In this document: piece by piece, positions 1 to 10,974 of the stretch | How the letters are laid out: every line of letters starts with the position of its first letter | How positions within the stretch are numbered: position 1 is the stretch's first letter | DNA from: Phoronis australis | Lineage: Eukaryota > Phoronida > Phoronidae | Direction: 5' to 3' | DNA: 64,000 bases | Assembly (NCBI GenBank): GCA_002633005.1 | Contig: NMRA01000265.1 | Span: 302,906 to 366,905, forward strand | Program-made: the position numbers and the translations under genes | The notes under the pieces: generated by a model | The model's database searches: none | What the model was told of the DNA's origin: nothing | Seen by the model: only the letters and a program-made list of their open reading frames with translations

Positions 1-145
1 TATGTGCTGCTAGCCTACCCAGCATCGGGTGAGTTTCCAAAAAGAAACACTTAGTTCAACTCAATAAAACTGTTATTCAGTGGGGTAACTGGTGGGGATA
101 ACATCACCGAACGATGTTGATAGAAACTGATTGCTAAAAACTTAC

Positions 146-381
146 CAAGTAATGTTGTGTAGTCTCCGAATGGAACTGCATAGTCATAGATATAGAGCAC
201 ACACGGGGCTTCAGCATCCACACACTTTTTGTCAGTTAGTTGACCCTGCTGACTGCAATTGTCCACGAATATAGTAACCTTGGGTCTTTTGGGAATTTGT
301 GGCCGCCTTTTGAAGACTTACACCAGGGAAATTCGCAGTAATAAGGCTTAGCGCGACGACGTATTTTGACAAAAATTCCAT
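146..381 (-). CDS. 5'-terminal exons of a small secreted protein gene (partial, cut by window edge)
   Basis: Two candidate exons read on the minus strand. The first, 381-322, starts at ATG and encodes about 20 residues beginning MEFLSKYVVALSLITA, a typical hydrophobic signal peptide, and ends at a GTAAGT donor. After a short intron (about 76 bases) the second, 245-146, follows CAGCAG, is open in phase and encodes about 33 residues with two cysteines (KKCVDAEAPC) and many Tyr/Asp. It ends at a perfect GTAAGT donor in phase 1. The rest would lie left of base 1. The family is not recognised. The signal peptide and two good donors in consistent phase support a real gene. The very short intron and modest acceptor are the weak points; an unspliced reading of either frame is the alternative. 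Confidence 0.35.
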
Positions 382-1085
382 CTGTTGCCAGTTGTTTACA
401 TGCAGACATATACGCATGCGCAATTCAATCACCACTAGTACAGCAGCGACACCGCGAGGAGAATTCTCCGAATAGCCCCGTTATGTGGAATTAACTAAAC
501 AGGGTGTACCAATGCATTTAACAGTCGATTCAAGGTTCAATTTCCAAAACATATCTGGGGAATCCGATGTTCGTTAAAAATTCAACAGTCAATATTTCAC
601 AAAACAATTGAAAATTCAATAAATAATTCAAAATATGATTCAAATTACAAAAACCGATTTTGAATTCACCTCTGTCTCCCGTGTCAAAACCTGACTTTGA
701 ATTCATGCTCGTTATCGATACACCTATTGGTGATTGAAGACAACTACTGATGTTCGAAAATGCTATGCTAACCAATGACGTATTTTGTTTCACCATACAT
801 GATATGATCCGTTGGGTCAGGGGAAATGTTGTCGTAAAATAACACTCATAATTGTGAGTCATCATGCCGTAAATTACGAAGGCGTAAAATGACGCTTATA
901 ATTAAATTGTTTTAATCCACGATGCATGTAACTATTGATTCATATCCAACACAAATATTGGGAACAGATTTTGGTTAAAACTATTATCTAATGACAAACT
1001 GGTTCACAAGTCACACATGCGAGTAGTGAATCATCGTCGGAACAAGTCATTACGGGAAGTGAATGTCAAACACAAAGCAGTAGTC

Positions 1086-1916
1086 CTCTCTGGTTTCCTG
1101 CGTGCCGATAGGTGGTAGCCAGCACGCAGGTAGCACTTAATTTTCCTCGGGAATTTTTTTACACCGGCGTTTCTGATTAGCTGGTGGAATTCTCAACAGG
1201 CAGCGCTTTACGCAAACAAACTAGCATGACTGATGGAGGAAGTGTAAATGTGGTCTGTTGCATGCGCGCACCCAGCCTTCAATATGGGGGGGGGGGCTGG
1301 AATTCCTAACGTTGTGGACCATTTGTTAACAAAATAGCCGGCGGAATAAAAAAAAAAACTGGCACACCACTGTGAATTGCGCGTTTGGTGGACTTTTGCC
1401 CCATTTTCTAGGGCTTTTTGTATTTCACGGACGGAACTTTTTGCCCACTTCGCTAAATGGGAGGCTCTTAGAGCCCCCGAGTCCCCCCCGCTGGGTGCGC
1501 GCATGCGTTGTACAGACAAATCAGTGCTTAAAATTTATGTTTAGGAAATGTGAATCCCAGCAATTGTGGTTGCGCCTTTTCGGAGTGCATCTTTCTACTG
1601 TCTATGACTTTTGTTTACGATAGTGTCCTGTATTCATACAATATGAATAACACACCGGTTAAATCGGCCGGATATGTGTTTATTGTACGTGCATGTACTA
1701 CAACAACGCGGCTATTAAACATTACTGCAGAAACGAAATAGTTGTTGCCACCAAACTTGCATGACAAGACTAAAATCTTTCATAGTCCGCTATTTTTTCA
1801 CGTTGTTGAAAAGTTAACCAATGACTGCCGAGGTTACATCAACCAATGCTAAGGCGCGTGCTACTGCGTGATACCTGCGTGCTGGCTAGGCACGTACCCG
1901 GTAGTTAACCAGCGAG
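1086..1916 (-). mobile_element. CTCGCTGG-family inverted-repeat element, copy 1 (with a nested insertion)
   Basis: This non-autonomous DNA transposon remnant is homologous to the copies at 18753-19333 and 40990-41579 but in the opposite orientation. Its ends read CTCTCTGGTTTCCTGCGTGC and, inverted, AACCAGCGAG. A perfect 10-bp direct repeat AGCAGTAGTC flanks it at 1076-1085 and 1917-1926, so the insertion boundaries are visible. The interior is broken at 1261-1505 by a second, unrelated element. Removing that insert restores collinearity with the other two copies. No transposase is encoded. Open frames here, such as the one covering 1208-1519, are not genes. Confidence 0.85.
1261..1505 (+). 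mobile_element. CATGCGCGCACC-family MITE, copy a, nested in the CTCGCTGG element
   Basis: A 245-bp element with inverted ends CATGCGCGCACCC and GGGTGCGCGCATG. It interrupts the larger element exactly where the uninterrupted copies read through, and is flanked by TGTTG (1256-1260) and CGTTG (1506-1510), a 5-bp target duplication with one change. The interior has poly-G tracts and a stretch shared with 13739-13968 and 44114-44369. The nesting shows that this family moved after the host element had inserted. Confidence 0.8.
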
Positions 1917-1990
1917 AGCAGTAGTCGTGCTTGTGACGTTGCTTAAAAGAAATGCGGAGCATTCACAAAGGGCATAGAGTCCAGCCTCCC

Positions 1991-2129
1991 GTTCAGTAAC
2001 GCTAGGACCTCGCTAAAAAGCAAGACTTAGAGAGAGTACGTGAGATATTGCCGTATATTTTACATGAGAGCACGTGACTTTGACTAGGTTTTAGCTAGGT
2101 CCTAGCGTAGGTCCTAGCGTCTACTGAAC
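1991..2129 (+). mobile_element. CTAGGACC-family MITE, single unit
   Basis: A ~140-bp unit with inverted ends GTTCAGTAACGCTAGGACCT and AGGTCCTAGCG...ACTGAAC. It matches each half of the palindrome at 18346-18632 and, more distantly, 7216-7337. It is non-coding. No target duplication could be identified with confidence. Confidence 0.7.
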
Positions 2130-3327
2130 TCACGCCAGCTTCGAGACTGTAAGAGTAAAGGAAGTCAGTTCCAGATAATGAGTCGGTGCATCCAACCTGA
2201 ATCTCAAAGTTGTGATTATAAAAGAGGTGATTATTTTTCTCGACTCGTGAAAAGACCCTTTTAACCCTGCTTGAACATGGAACTACCATTTCTCATATCG
2301 GTGAACTACGGTTTGAAGTTCACCGCGAACGTGATTCTACATTTTTTTGCCATGAATGAGCCGAGTTCGTAAACGTGAACGGGACTTTGAATAGGACGGA
2401 CGACCGTGGTGAGGCAGAGAATTGCTGGCGACAGCAGAGAGGAATGGTGAGACTGGTGGCGAACGGAAGTGAAGAGTCAGATCCGTTTTATGAAATTTTT
2501 AACTAAAAATGTTGAGAATTTTTAAAATTTTTAAAACGACGAGTTCATAAAACGAGAACACTTAATGTTATATTCTAAACAGATACAAAGACCATTGAAA
2601 AACAATTGAAGGTTAATAAGTAAAAACGGCCTTTTTCAAACTTGACAAGGTTTTGATAAACACCGTTCTGAAATGTACAGCTTGAGCTACGGAGAAATAA
2701 TGCACTTATGGGAACATTTAAGAGTACCACACTTTTCTTTGGCTATAGTCCCAGTCATCATTCCCTTGTGTTTTCTGCAAAGTACTTTCTATTCAGTATT
2801 TCCTACACTACTTTGAGTTTGGTTCATCTTTCATGGTGACACCTATTGGCGGGTACCTGGAGACAGCTCACGATGTAGCCATAACTGAGTAAAAACCTAA
2901 AGTCGCAAAACTTTGTGCTAGGAAACATTAGCTACACCCGTGTCGCCACAGAAACGAAAAAAACGCAAATATTCAGACAAAAAAATTCTCAACTTTGGAA
3001 AGGGGTGAGCTCGAGAAGTAATTCTCGCAACATATGCGCAAATTTATTTCACGATGGAACTGAAAACATGGATTTGAAAGATCTTTGATAAGTTTTTGTC
3101 GCTGAGACGAAGAATGCAATGTCGGGGTCTCAGATGGTAAATGAGGTTTAGAGTTTCTTAAAAATGATACATTGCTGTATTTTTGCAATGAATGTATTGC
3201 TGCAAAATATTGTTATTAAACCCGTAATCAAAATTTTGTTCACAATTGAAGACCCCAAATCACACTCGTCTAAGAACTTTTCAATAAATTTGTATATTTG
3301 TTTTTTGTTTTTGAAATTCAGTTTATT

Positions 3328-3459
3328 TTCAGGTGTAGCAAGACATAGATGTGGTATCAAATGTATCAGAAATCGTATCAAGCGAAAATGCTTCATATTT
3401 TGTGTGGCATCAGGCGTTTTCTGATGCGCTGTATTGAGAGATATATTCCAATAATAAAT
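3328..3459 (+). other. Candidate terminal exon of a cysteine-rich peptide, with polyA signal
   Basis: A good acceptor (pyrimidine-rich tract ending TTTTCAG near 3341) is followed by about 28 in-phase codons ending at the stop 3422-3424. They encode a basic peptide with cysteines spaced C-x3-C-x8-C-x3-C. AATAAA follows about 30 bases after the stop (near 3454). No matching upstream exon was found on the + strand, so the gene is incomplete here and may be chance. The family is not recognised. Confidence 0.2.
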
Positions 3460-4037
3460 GTCACCTTGAATGGTGAACCAAATAAAAAATTAAGTCACTT
3501 TCTCATGACTGCCTCCCTCACCGGTAATAGAAAAATTGACAACGTCTTGTGAATCCCCCGCCAAATCAAAAACGACCCTAGTCAGTATCGGGTGATACTC
3601 GAATAGAATGCTATGACTTACAGTGCAAATTTGACGGAATGTGTATCGGAACTACATTCTCTTTGACCTCTCTTGATCAATATCCATGAAACTTGGCTGA
3701 GAGTGACCTTTATCTATCTATCTATCCATAGTTAGATTGGTGTGTTTCAACTATTGGCATGCATTGCCAATTTCAATAAACCTCTTCAGTAGATGTGAGT
3801 TTCTAGGTTAGTGCAAAAAATGAAATTGTTGCAGCAGAACAAAGGGCAATTTGCAAGCGTTTTTTCGACCGTTCTTACTAGATTTTCTTCAACACCAACA
3901 AGCGTGGTTATTGAAGTTTTTGGCCATTTAACTCACAAATACACATGTATGTGAAGTAAAACGTTTTGGCAAGCCCGTATAATGTAAGCGAAGTTCACAA
4001 AAAGCGTCCGTTAAGGGCATTGTAAAGTTAGAATGAA

Positions 4038-4043
4038 TTTATT
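4038..4043 (-). terminator. AATAAA polyadenylation signal of the FGF-like gene
   Basis: On the minus strand AATAAA lies about 70 bases after the stop codon at 4113-4115. This is a normal distance for an animal 3' end and supports the exon at 4299-4113 being terminal. Confidence 0.45.
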
Positions 4044-4112
4044 TTTCACAAACGAAGAAAACCTATCCCAGTATAAATTTGACAGATAGTTAGTGGTTTT
4101 TATCTTCAAGGA

Positions 4113-7100
4113 CTATTGGCTGGAAATGTTCGACAAGCCCTCAGTATCCTCAGAGATGGCTTGATTCCCTGTGTCATAAAGGATGAACAGGGATTGAGGA
4201 TTAATGAAATAAGCCTCGCCACGTTCCTGGCTACATAGTTCAGCTCGTCCATTGATTGTTGCTCCCAGGAACTTGGATGAACATGCGTATGCTTTCAATC
4301 TGGAATAATGCAGTTAAATACAATGTACTCGTGTAATTCTTTTCATAGAAAGTATTCATTCCTACTAGAAATTGTCACCACTCAAAAGGATGTTTTATTT
4401 TCTGAAAGTATTCATTCCTACTAGAAATTGTCACCACTCAAAAGGATGTTTTATTTTCTGAAAGTAAAACGTCACTGAATTCCCAATAGGCATAGCGGCT
4501 TAATTTCAAATGTTTGTAACAACTTGCTTCCGTCAATACCTGGGTACAAAATTCCATGGACCAAAACTGCTAACGAGAAAAGAAAAATCTTGTGAAACCT
4601 CTCAAAATCAAGCGAGTGAAAGACGTACATGTATGTTTCCCAAGTATGCTTGAGAGCTTGCTAGGTTACCCTAGGAAAATGGCAGCCACTGAAGTGATTG
4701 GTTGGTTAGTTGGAAAATTGAATAATTGGATGCAATTCATAACTTGTGGTCTAGAACTCACTAGCTGTTTAGATTCTACATGTATCAGCGAACCTTTTTC
4801 ACCGTAAGTGCAAGCTAATGTCTTGGTGTCTTCGGAACGCAGCCGTGTTTTCTGAATTGATTAACGATTACTGACATGCAACTCCCAAATCATGTTGTAA
4901 CACTATATGTCGTAGACATACCTTACTTCACAGAGTTTTGACGTTTCCGTCGCCAGGGACACTACAAAAATCGAGTTGTCTGGAGCAACAGCACCCTGCT
5001 TTCCCATTGTGCAATTCTGGAAATGTTGGGGGTTGTTAGTTAGAGGCTTAATGGTTTGGCAGACAGTGTAGAGGTGCATACTGATCAGCCCTTAAAACAT
5101 TATTAATCTTCATGACTTTCATTTCGCATTTTGAATATCAGTTGGTGAAAGCTGGTTCTGGATTTGAGAGAGTTATGCTCCGTGACAATTAAAAATAAGT
5201 GAAAATCGTAAAAGAAAGAGGACGTCCAAATTAACGAGATTGAATGGCCACATTTAGAGCCAAATCCTAACGAAAACTTTTTACTTTTCTCCTCTGTCTG
5301 AAATGGGTCACATGATATTTGCTATCTGATATTTAGTAGCTGTAAGCTTCCTCCGTTTACTGAATGTACAACGTATGAAAGCAGTTCTTCGGCTGGTCGC
5401 ATTGCCCTCAGATTATCGCCAACACGAATTTTGCCCACCAATAATAGTATTTGAAGTTAGTTTGCCCTAAAACATTTCAAAGTTGTTTGTGTAGTCAGTA
5501 AAATTTAACACAAATGGAAAACATCTACTACTTGAACAAGTTGAAAACTCAAAAACGCTGATACAATTCTGTAAATTATCATTTCCTGCTCGTTTTATTC
5601 AACTTTTGATTTTTTCATGAAAATCGTCAAAAAAAATATTTTGACAGGCTTCTGCAAAAGTGCAGCATTTCAAAAACAAGTCCTAACAACAATTTGGACA
5701 GCTGTGCATCAGTCATGGTTTCTGAGTTTCTAATGAATCCGAGCAGCCGTTTCCGAGACGACGTGCTGTAAGTCCGTTAGTCAAATTTGAATATTTTTCA
5801 AGGGTGCTACACTGTACAAAGGCTTAAAGGAGAATGCACCCGAATTAATTAGTCTTTGTTACCGTTTTAATCGGTCTATATCCACGTCGCCTCTTATATG
5901 GTCGACCTCACCTTGCCGAGAGGTGTCGCGTTAATGTGTGAGGAAGGTGAGAAGCGACGTAGCGACGTCAGTGGTTCGTCTGCTGAGTGAATGCCGCTAT
6001 ATTGCGATGTATTGGTTCTCTCTTATCCGAACTATGAAGCTGCGAAGAAAGCGGGTATGTCGTTTTTTCGACTTCCTCGAGAGCCCGAAATGTTTTTAGG
6101 AAGTGGCTCGCGGTAGTGAAGAATGGAAGGAATGATGTTAAGTGCATGAGGCCGTGAAACATCTCTGTGTCTGTAGCCGGCATTTCATCGACAGTGGTTT
6201 CTCTGACGAATTCCGGCTTACCAAAGAACTATTCATACGTTCCGTTGCCTATGCATGTTCACGACGCCTTTCTAGTATTTCTTGATCAGTGTATTCCGGT
6301 TCGAGCTGATAGCTTGTGAAACCTAACGATCCGTCCCGTGAAGTCTTCGTCGGGATTGGCGCCGGGCGAGTTGTCATGTAGACGTTTATTATATTATGGT
6401 AAGCAGTTTGAAGCTTTCAGTTGATGTCGCTCTGCTTTTGCAATGTTCTACAAACCTAATGATACATTTTCGTATTTACACTAACAGAGTGCCGTGAAAG
6501 CACGTTCGTGTATCAGATAAGTGTTGAAAAGTATTAAGGCGTACCTCAAGATATAGCGTCCCGTCGTCTCTGTAAGCAACACATTGAGTTAAACTAGTTG
6601 CTAGCACCACTCCACGGCCTTTGACGTCTTTTCCCCACAAAAACGTGCCTACGGATGAACCAAAGAGACAACAATAATGAGCCATTATACTAGTATCAAG
6701 CCAGCACTCGGCGCTGTGGCCAGAATCTGACCTTTACGCTTGTAATTAAAATAATGAAACAATCCCAATGAGTGTAAAATTAGCGAATTATCAACATCCA
6801 CTTTACAGTATTTACTGACACAACATTTCGTTACAAATAGGTAAACACAAAGAATCGCTTTAGCTTACTAGGTGGGTGTGTCCTTTCACCCTTTGTATCT
6901 AAACCACCACTAGATGTCACTTGTAGCCAACCTCTTCCCGTGAAACTGTACAGTTGCACTCGATCTTTGTAGAAAGGTTGCTGTAATAAAGAAAATAACG
7001 TGTGAATATATTTTAATTTCCAGGAAAAAGGATAAGAGTAATTTTCCCTGATCCAACCAATAATATCAATTTGTAAAGAGTTGCTACTTTCACAAATGGT

Positions 7101-8288
7101 ATAAAATGATGTAAAATAAAAAAGACTCTAACAGTCGGTATATTTATTTATTTGCCTTCAGAAATAAATACAGAAAATCTCAATAATAGTTCACTTTTTG
7201 CAAATAACGGGCAGAGTTCAGTAACTCTTGGGCCTACGCTAGGACCTCGGTAAAATCTAGCCAAATCAAGTGTTCTCATTTAAAATACACGCAATCTGTC
7301 GACGTCTTTCTTTGTAGCGAGGCCCTTTTTACTGAACCCTACCCGGGTCAGTGGACTGAAAGGGAAATCGCGGTCTGCCGTGAATGACATGACATCATAT
7401 TTGTCATGACGCTATACGTTTGAAAAACGCGTACTTGTAATGAGCTACACGAATAGATACAAAACAAGATTACAACAAATTTGTTTCTGTTATTACCCAA
7501 AAGGGAATCACCCACAAAAGATCGCTTGTCGTTACTAACCGGGTCAGTACGTGTTGAATGTTGTGCCGTGACTTTTGATGCTAGCGTTTCACTTGTTGAC
7601 AAAGTCATCTGCCGCCGGTGCCGCAGTAAACTTCTCGACTGCTCAGAGGCATTGTGTCCATTGTTTGACCGCGATGTGTCATCATCCCTCGCTCTTGGTG
7701 TAACTGGGTTGGTCACTCTTCTTCGCGTTCTGGACTGGATAATCACGAAAAAATAAATGCATTATCAAGGAGAGACAAAAATACCACGGAGGCGACTTTA
7801 AATTCTGACAGTCACCAATATTGCGATACAAATTTAAGCCCGCCATTACGTTACCCCAAAGCCTTTGCAACGATAGCCGTGTTTTATCGAGATACACCTA
7901 ATAGAACCTAATCAACAATCGACAAATTAAACGTGGCCATTCAGTCGCTGTGGCCCGTATAAAGTTCTCATTGTCGCCTTTTGTCTTTCGGCTGCACTGG
8001 TCCGTTCAAACTGAACCATGGAAGCACCGTTTCTTGGCATCAGATTATTTTGCTTAAAGAGTTGAGATAACTTGTAAACTAAACCCACATATATAATGTC
8101 GGTTGTAGAAGTGAAAATAATTTTAATATTAAATTTTTCTTTAGCCTTACCTCTTCGTTTGTTTTCTTCTTGTCATATTTTACTGCCACCTTGTGACTAG
8201 TAAGTTCAATAATGACAGTGGTTTTACTTTTGGTCGCTGGTGATTTCTTGGTGCAAGACGCACCTTTACAGCAAGATATTTGTTCCAT
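4113..8288 (-). CDS. FGF/beta-trefoil-like growth factor gene, five exons
   Basis: Minus-strand exons are E1 8288-8151, E2 6980-6869, E3 6648-6545, E4 5016-4927 and E5 4299-4113. E1 ends in phase 0, E2 in phase 1, E3 and E4 in phase 0, all with good GT/AG sites. E2 encodes RVQLYSFTGRGWLQV, the first beta-trefoil strand pair. E3 encodes GRGVVLATSLTQCVAY then DDGTLYLE, aligning with the FGF motif RGVV-x-I-KG...YLAM-x-x-DG-x-L. E3 is 104 nt, phase 1 to 0, the size and phase of the central exon of classical FGF genes, and its borders fall at the same places. The next residues, NCTM, fit the FGF Asn/Glu-Cys-x-Phe/Met position. E5 carries a third strand set (KFLGATINGRAEL) ending EAYFINP, like FGF's KAILFLP. 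Weak point: the E4/E5 junction is out of phase unless a secondary AG (exon start 4291) and an earlier GT donor are used. E1 has no signal peptide; ATG 8306 is an alternative start. About 210 residues. IL-1 family is the alternative fold relative. Confidence 0.55.
4348..4466 (+). repeat. Perfect 56-bp tandem duplication
   Basis: A 56-bp unit beginning GAAAGTATTCATTCC occurs twice without mismatch (4348-4403, 4404-4459), followed by seven bases of a third copy. It lies in the last intron of the FGF-like gene. Confidence 0.95.
5991..6285 (+). pseudogene. Decayed THAP zinc-finger domain
   Basis: Three reading frames joined in order give a THAP-like domain. The first starts MPLYCDV at 5991 and runs to SFFRLPREPE. 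The next, after one frameshift near 6090, reads RKWLAVVKNGRNDVKCM. The third, after a second shift near 6150, reads KHLCVCSRHFIDSGFSDEF and continues to a stop at 6283-6285. THAP hallmarks visible are an N-terminal MPxxC, the FxFP-like FFRLP, the central Trp, and the C-x2-H pair in CSRHF followed by a Phe. The second N-terminal cysteine of the C2CH zinc site is missing. Two frameshifts and the lost ligand mark it as a relic. THAP domains occur in P-element-type transposases and in host DNA-binding proteins; the remnant is too short to tell which. No intact downstream transposase was seen. Confidence 0.6.
7216..7337 (-). mobile_element. CTAGGACC-family MITE, diverged copy
   Basis: Bounded by GTTCAGTAAC and inverted ACTGAAC. 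The interior (TAGGACCTCGGTAAAATCTAG, then a CTCATTTAAAATAC stretch) matches the right half of the palindrome at 18346-18632. About 120 bp, non-coding. Confidence 0.6.
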
Positions 8289-8365
8289 GCTGAGAGTACA
8301 GTACATCAAAATTATCAACCTATAGGCATATAAAACGCATATGTGGCAATTCAGTGGCTGAGAGT

Positions 8366-8376
8366 AGCTATATAAA
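8366..8376. promoter_or_regulatory. TATA-like box near the start of the FGF-like gene
   Basis: TATATAAAC on the + strand, read as GTTTATATAGC on the minus strand, lies about 80 bases upstream of the minus-strand ATG at 8288. The + strand match to the TATA consensus is the better one, so it may instead serve an unseen + strand transcript. Confidence 0.25.
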
Positions 8377-9404
8377 CGTACAATTTTATGGAAACAAAAT
8401 ATCCATATGATTCACTTGCTTAATAAGCAGAAACGTATAACGTCGGGATTATTGAGTGAAAGGACGAAATGATTCGACAAGAATGGATTTTGAGCCTGAG
8501 AATCGCTTGCCTGAACGAGAAGGGAAACACCATTTCAATTGGGTTAAACCGCTGATTGGTGTCATCCAACGTTTGTGCAGAGCGTGACTCAACTGACACT
8601 GCACTATCATTGGAAAACAACGCGAAAACAGCTATACCGACTGAGGGAATGGAGGCGTATTTTCCCTTCACACTAAATAAACAGCTATTTGATAAAAAGG
8701 GATTGACTAAGTATCGAAACTGGTGGCCGGGTTTTCCCCGACAGAATTCATTTCACCTTGTTTAAGTAGGCCTAATTCAGAATTTCCATACACAGTTTCG
8801 ATACATTTTCATCATACAAGTGGATAAATGTAGGCCTACGTGTACCTAATTGGTGTAGTGTTTTCACATTCAATGCGCATGTCCAGAACATTATGTCCTG
8901 TTTCAAGTTCAATTATCTCGCGAGATTGGCCACAGTATATTTTCCACGAGAGCATGCGATTTTTGCTAAATTATCTCGGGAGGCAATTGTTGAAATCGAC
9001 TGCAGTTTTCTGTTTAGCGCGTGAAGCAGCGTTTGAGTGCAGTCGAAGGTGGGATTGGTCTTTGGTGCTGTGCACTTCAGCCGAGTGGTTTCTTGTCGCG
9101 AAATATCTCTGTTTTTAAAAAGCTTATTTTTACTACTATTTTGATCTGTTTTGCTCGTTTAATTTGTTCAGTGTGATCGATAATGTTTAAACGTGCCATT
9201 TAAAATGTTTGAGACAGCGTTTTTCATTTATAATTACGCAGTCGAAGAGCTTTCGGTTTCCGAGTCCAGCATGGCGGCGTGCTGCTCCAGCAAACGAGTC
9301 CTTGTTGAATTTAAGGTCTAGGATACTAGGCGTCAAGGGGGTACTGAACATGGAGCATCAAAAATAAAAAATGCAACGCATGAAACATGGAAAATAGAAT
9401 AAAA

Positions 9405-9475
9405 ATGGCCACTACATCTCAGGCCTTGAAAAAACGATACCCCCCCGTTTTGGGAGTGGTCGATATGGGGCCGAT
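9405..9475 (+). CDS. Possible first coding exon, unidentified
   Basis: ATG in a strong context (AAAAATGGCC) opens a 71-nt frame encoding MATTSQALKKRYPPVLGV followed by VDMGPM, and ends exactly at a GTAAGT donor in phase 2. The short length, start context and donor fit a first exon. No downstream exon in matching phase was found within the next few kilobases; the open stretch at 9789-10055 is in a different phase. Not recognised; it may be chance. Confidence 0.25.
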
Positions 9476-10289
9476 GTAAGTATGGAAACTACCAAAAATT
9501 AAGAACATTTAACAAATAGTTCAGTTAATCAAGTGGTTTAAAAAAAAAAACGAAACACGAAAACTAATATACCAGGCACACGACGTACGGTAGAGTTTTC
9601 AATGCTGAATTACGAGTAATTCTATTGAAAAACTGACCGCACGGTAATAATTTCAGCCAGAACAGAGAGTGCTTGCCCCACCCCCCGGGATAAAGTGGGG
9701 GTGGTAGTAGTAATGTAAGTAAACCGCTACAAGAATATGAAATGAACCCCGCCCCTCATGGATGGAAAATATGAACAAATAACTTGATTTGATAGTCAGT
9801 GGAATACGCGACAAAATCAGACTAGAGTTGGCTATGAAGTCAACCGAGGTGGCGAGTGCGAGTGAGATCGGATTAAACAACTTAAGTGATAACGAAAAAG
9901 GAACTATTGATGACGAAAACTTCAGTCAAGAAATAAGAAGCTGTTTCAACGTATGGTTGAGTCAGGGGAAATTGTCAGCAAATGTTATGTTTGAGCATAG
10001 AACTCTTCCCCTGGAATGCCAACTCCGGCGCGTTACCAATGCATTCGATTGTTAGAGCTTGCTACATCACAGGCTATAGTACATGTTGTCTATAATCTAT
10101 GGCTACATGTACCTCGAGACTTGCCGCGAGAGTTTTCACTGTAAATTTCCATCAGTGTGCTCGACCGAGTTTTGATCTAGTGTTGTTACAGTAGTTATCA
10201 AATGAAGCTTAATTTCATTGCTTCATTTTCATTTTATCGTGTTTGTTCATGATGTGAGACTTTTAACTAGGGGTGCGTTACCCTAAGAA

Positions 10290-10425
10290 TCCTACACAAA
10301 TCTCTGGTTTATTACATGGGCAAAACCTCTTGGAAAATTCGTCAGATTCCCAATGCTTGCCGAGTGATTTTGACGAAATTTCCAAGACGTTTTGCCCATG
10401 TCACACATCTGAGATGTGTGTAGGA
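10290..10425. repeat. Hairpin (inverted repeat, ~54-bp arms)
   Basis: Left arm 10290-10343 and right arm 10371-10424 are near complements (CCTACACA ... GCAAAACCTCTTGGAAA against TTTCCAAGACGTTTTGC ... TGTGTAGG), with a ~27-bp loop. Open frames read here in either direction are by-products of the palindrome. Confidence 0.8.
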
Positions 10426-10974
10426 TTTGTTTTCTAACATGAACCGTAAAAACGATATTTTTCCCGAAAAACTTGACGTGGCTAAAACTTTCACCAACAT
10501 GACGCATGTAGAAACAATGTAAAGCAAACCTAGTTACTTTTTGTTAATAATTTTATTTTATACCTAACAATTGTAAATTGCATTTAGCTATCGTAAAAAA
10601 CGTTCAAGTTAGAATCTAATGCATTCTCTTTGAAGTTGTAACATTAAACTTCAACAAAAGTTTATAAATAAGTCAGTATAGCTTCCGAGCGCGAGAGCAC
10701 TGAATTGACCTTGAGACAGCACAGCTAGTCAGTCAGTCTCACTGAGTGAATTCCTGAGTAGGGGTTCGTCTCCGTTTTTAATGAATGTCGATATGGAATT
10801 CGGCGCCGCGAAGATGGGTCCGTTTAAGAAGTTGTTGTTAATTACAGTTGCGCCACCCGATTTGCCAACCATAATCTTGTTGCCTTCACGGAATTCCGAC
10901 ATGGTTTGATTGTTGTTATTAATGTTTTGCAGACGATAAAATTAATTCGTATGGATTTCTATTTTGCACTAGTT

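Noticed and set aside
7348-7746. Overlapping long frames on both strands (132 codons minus, 91 plus)
   Set aside because: Mutually overlapping, no recognisable domain, and partly adjoining a MITE.
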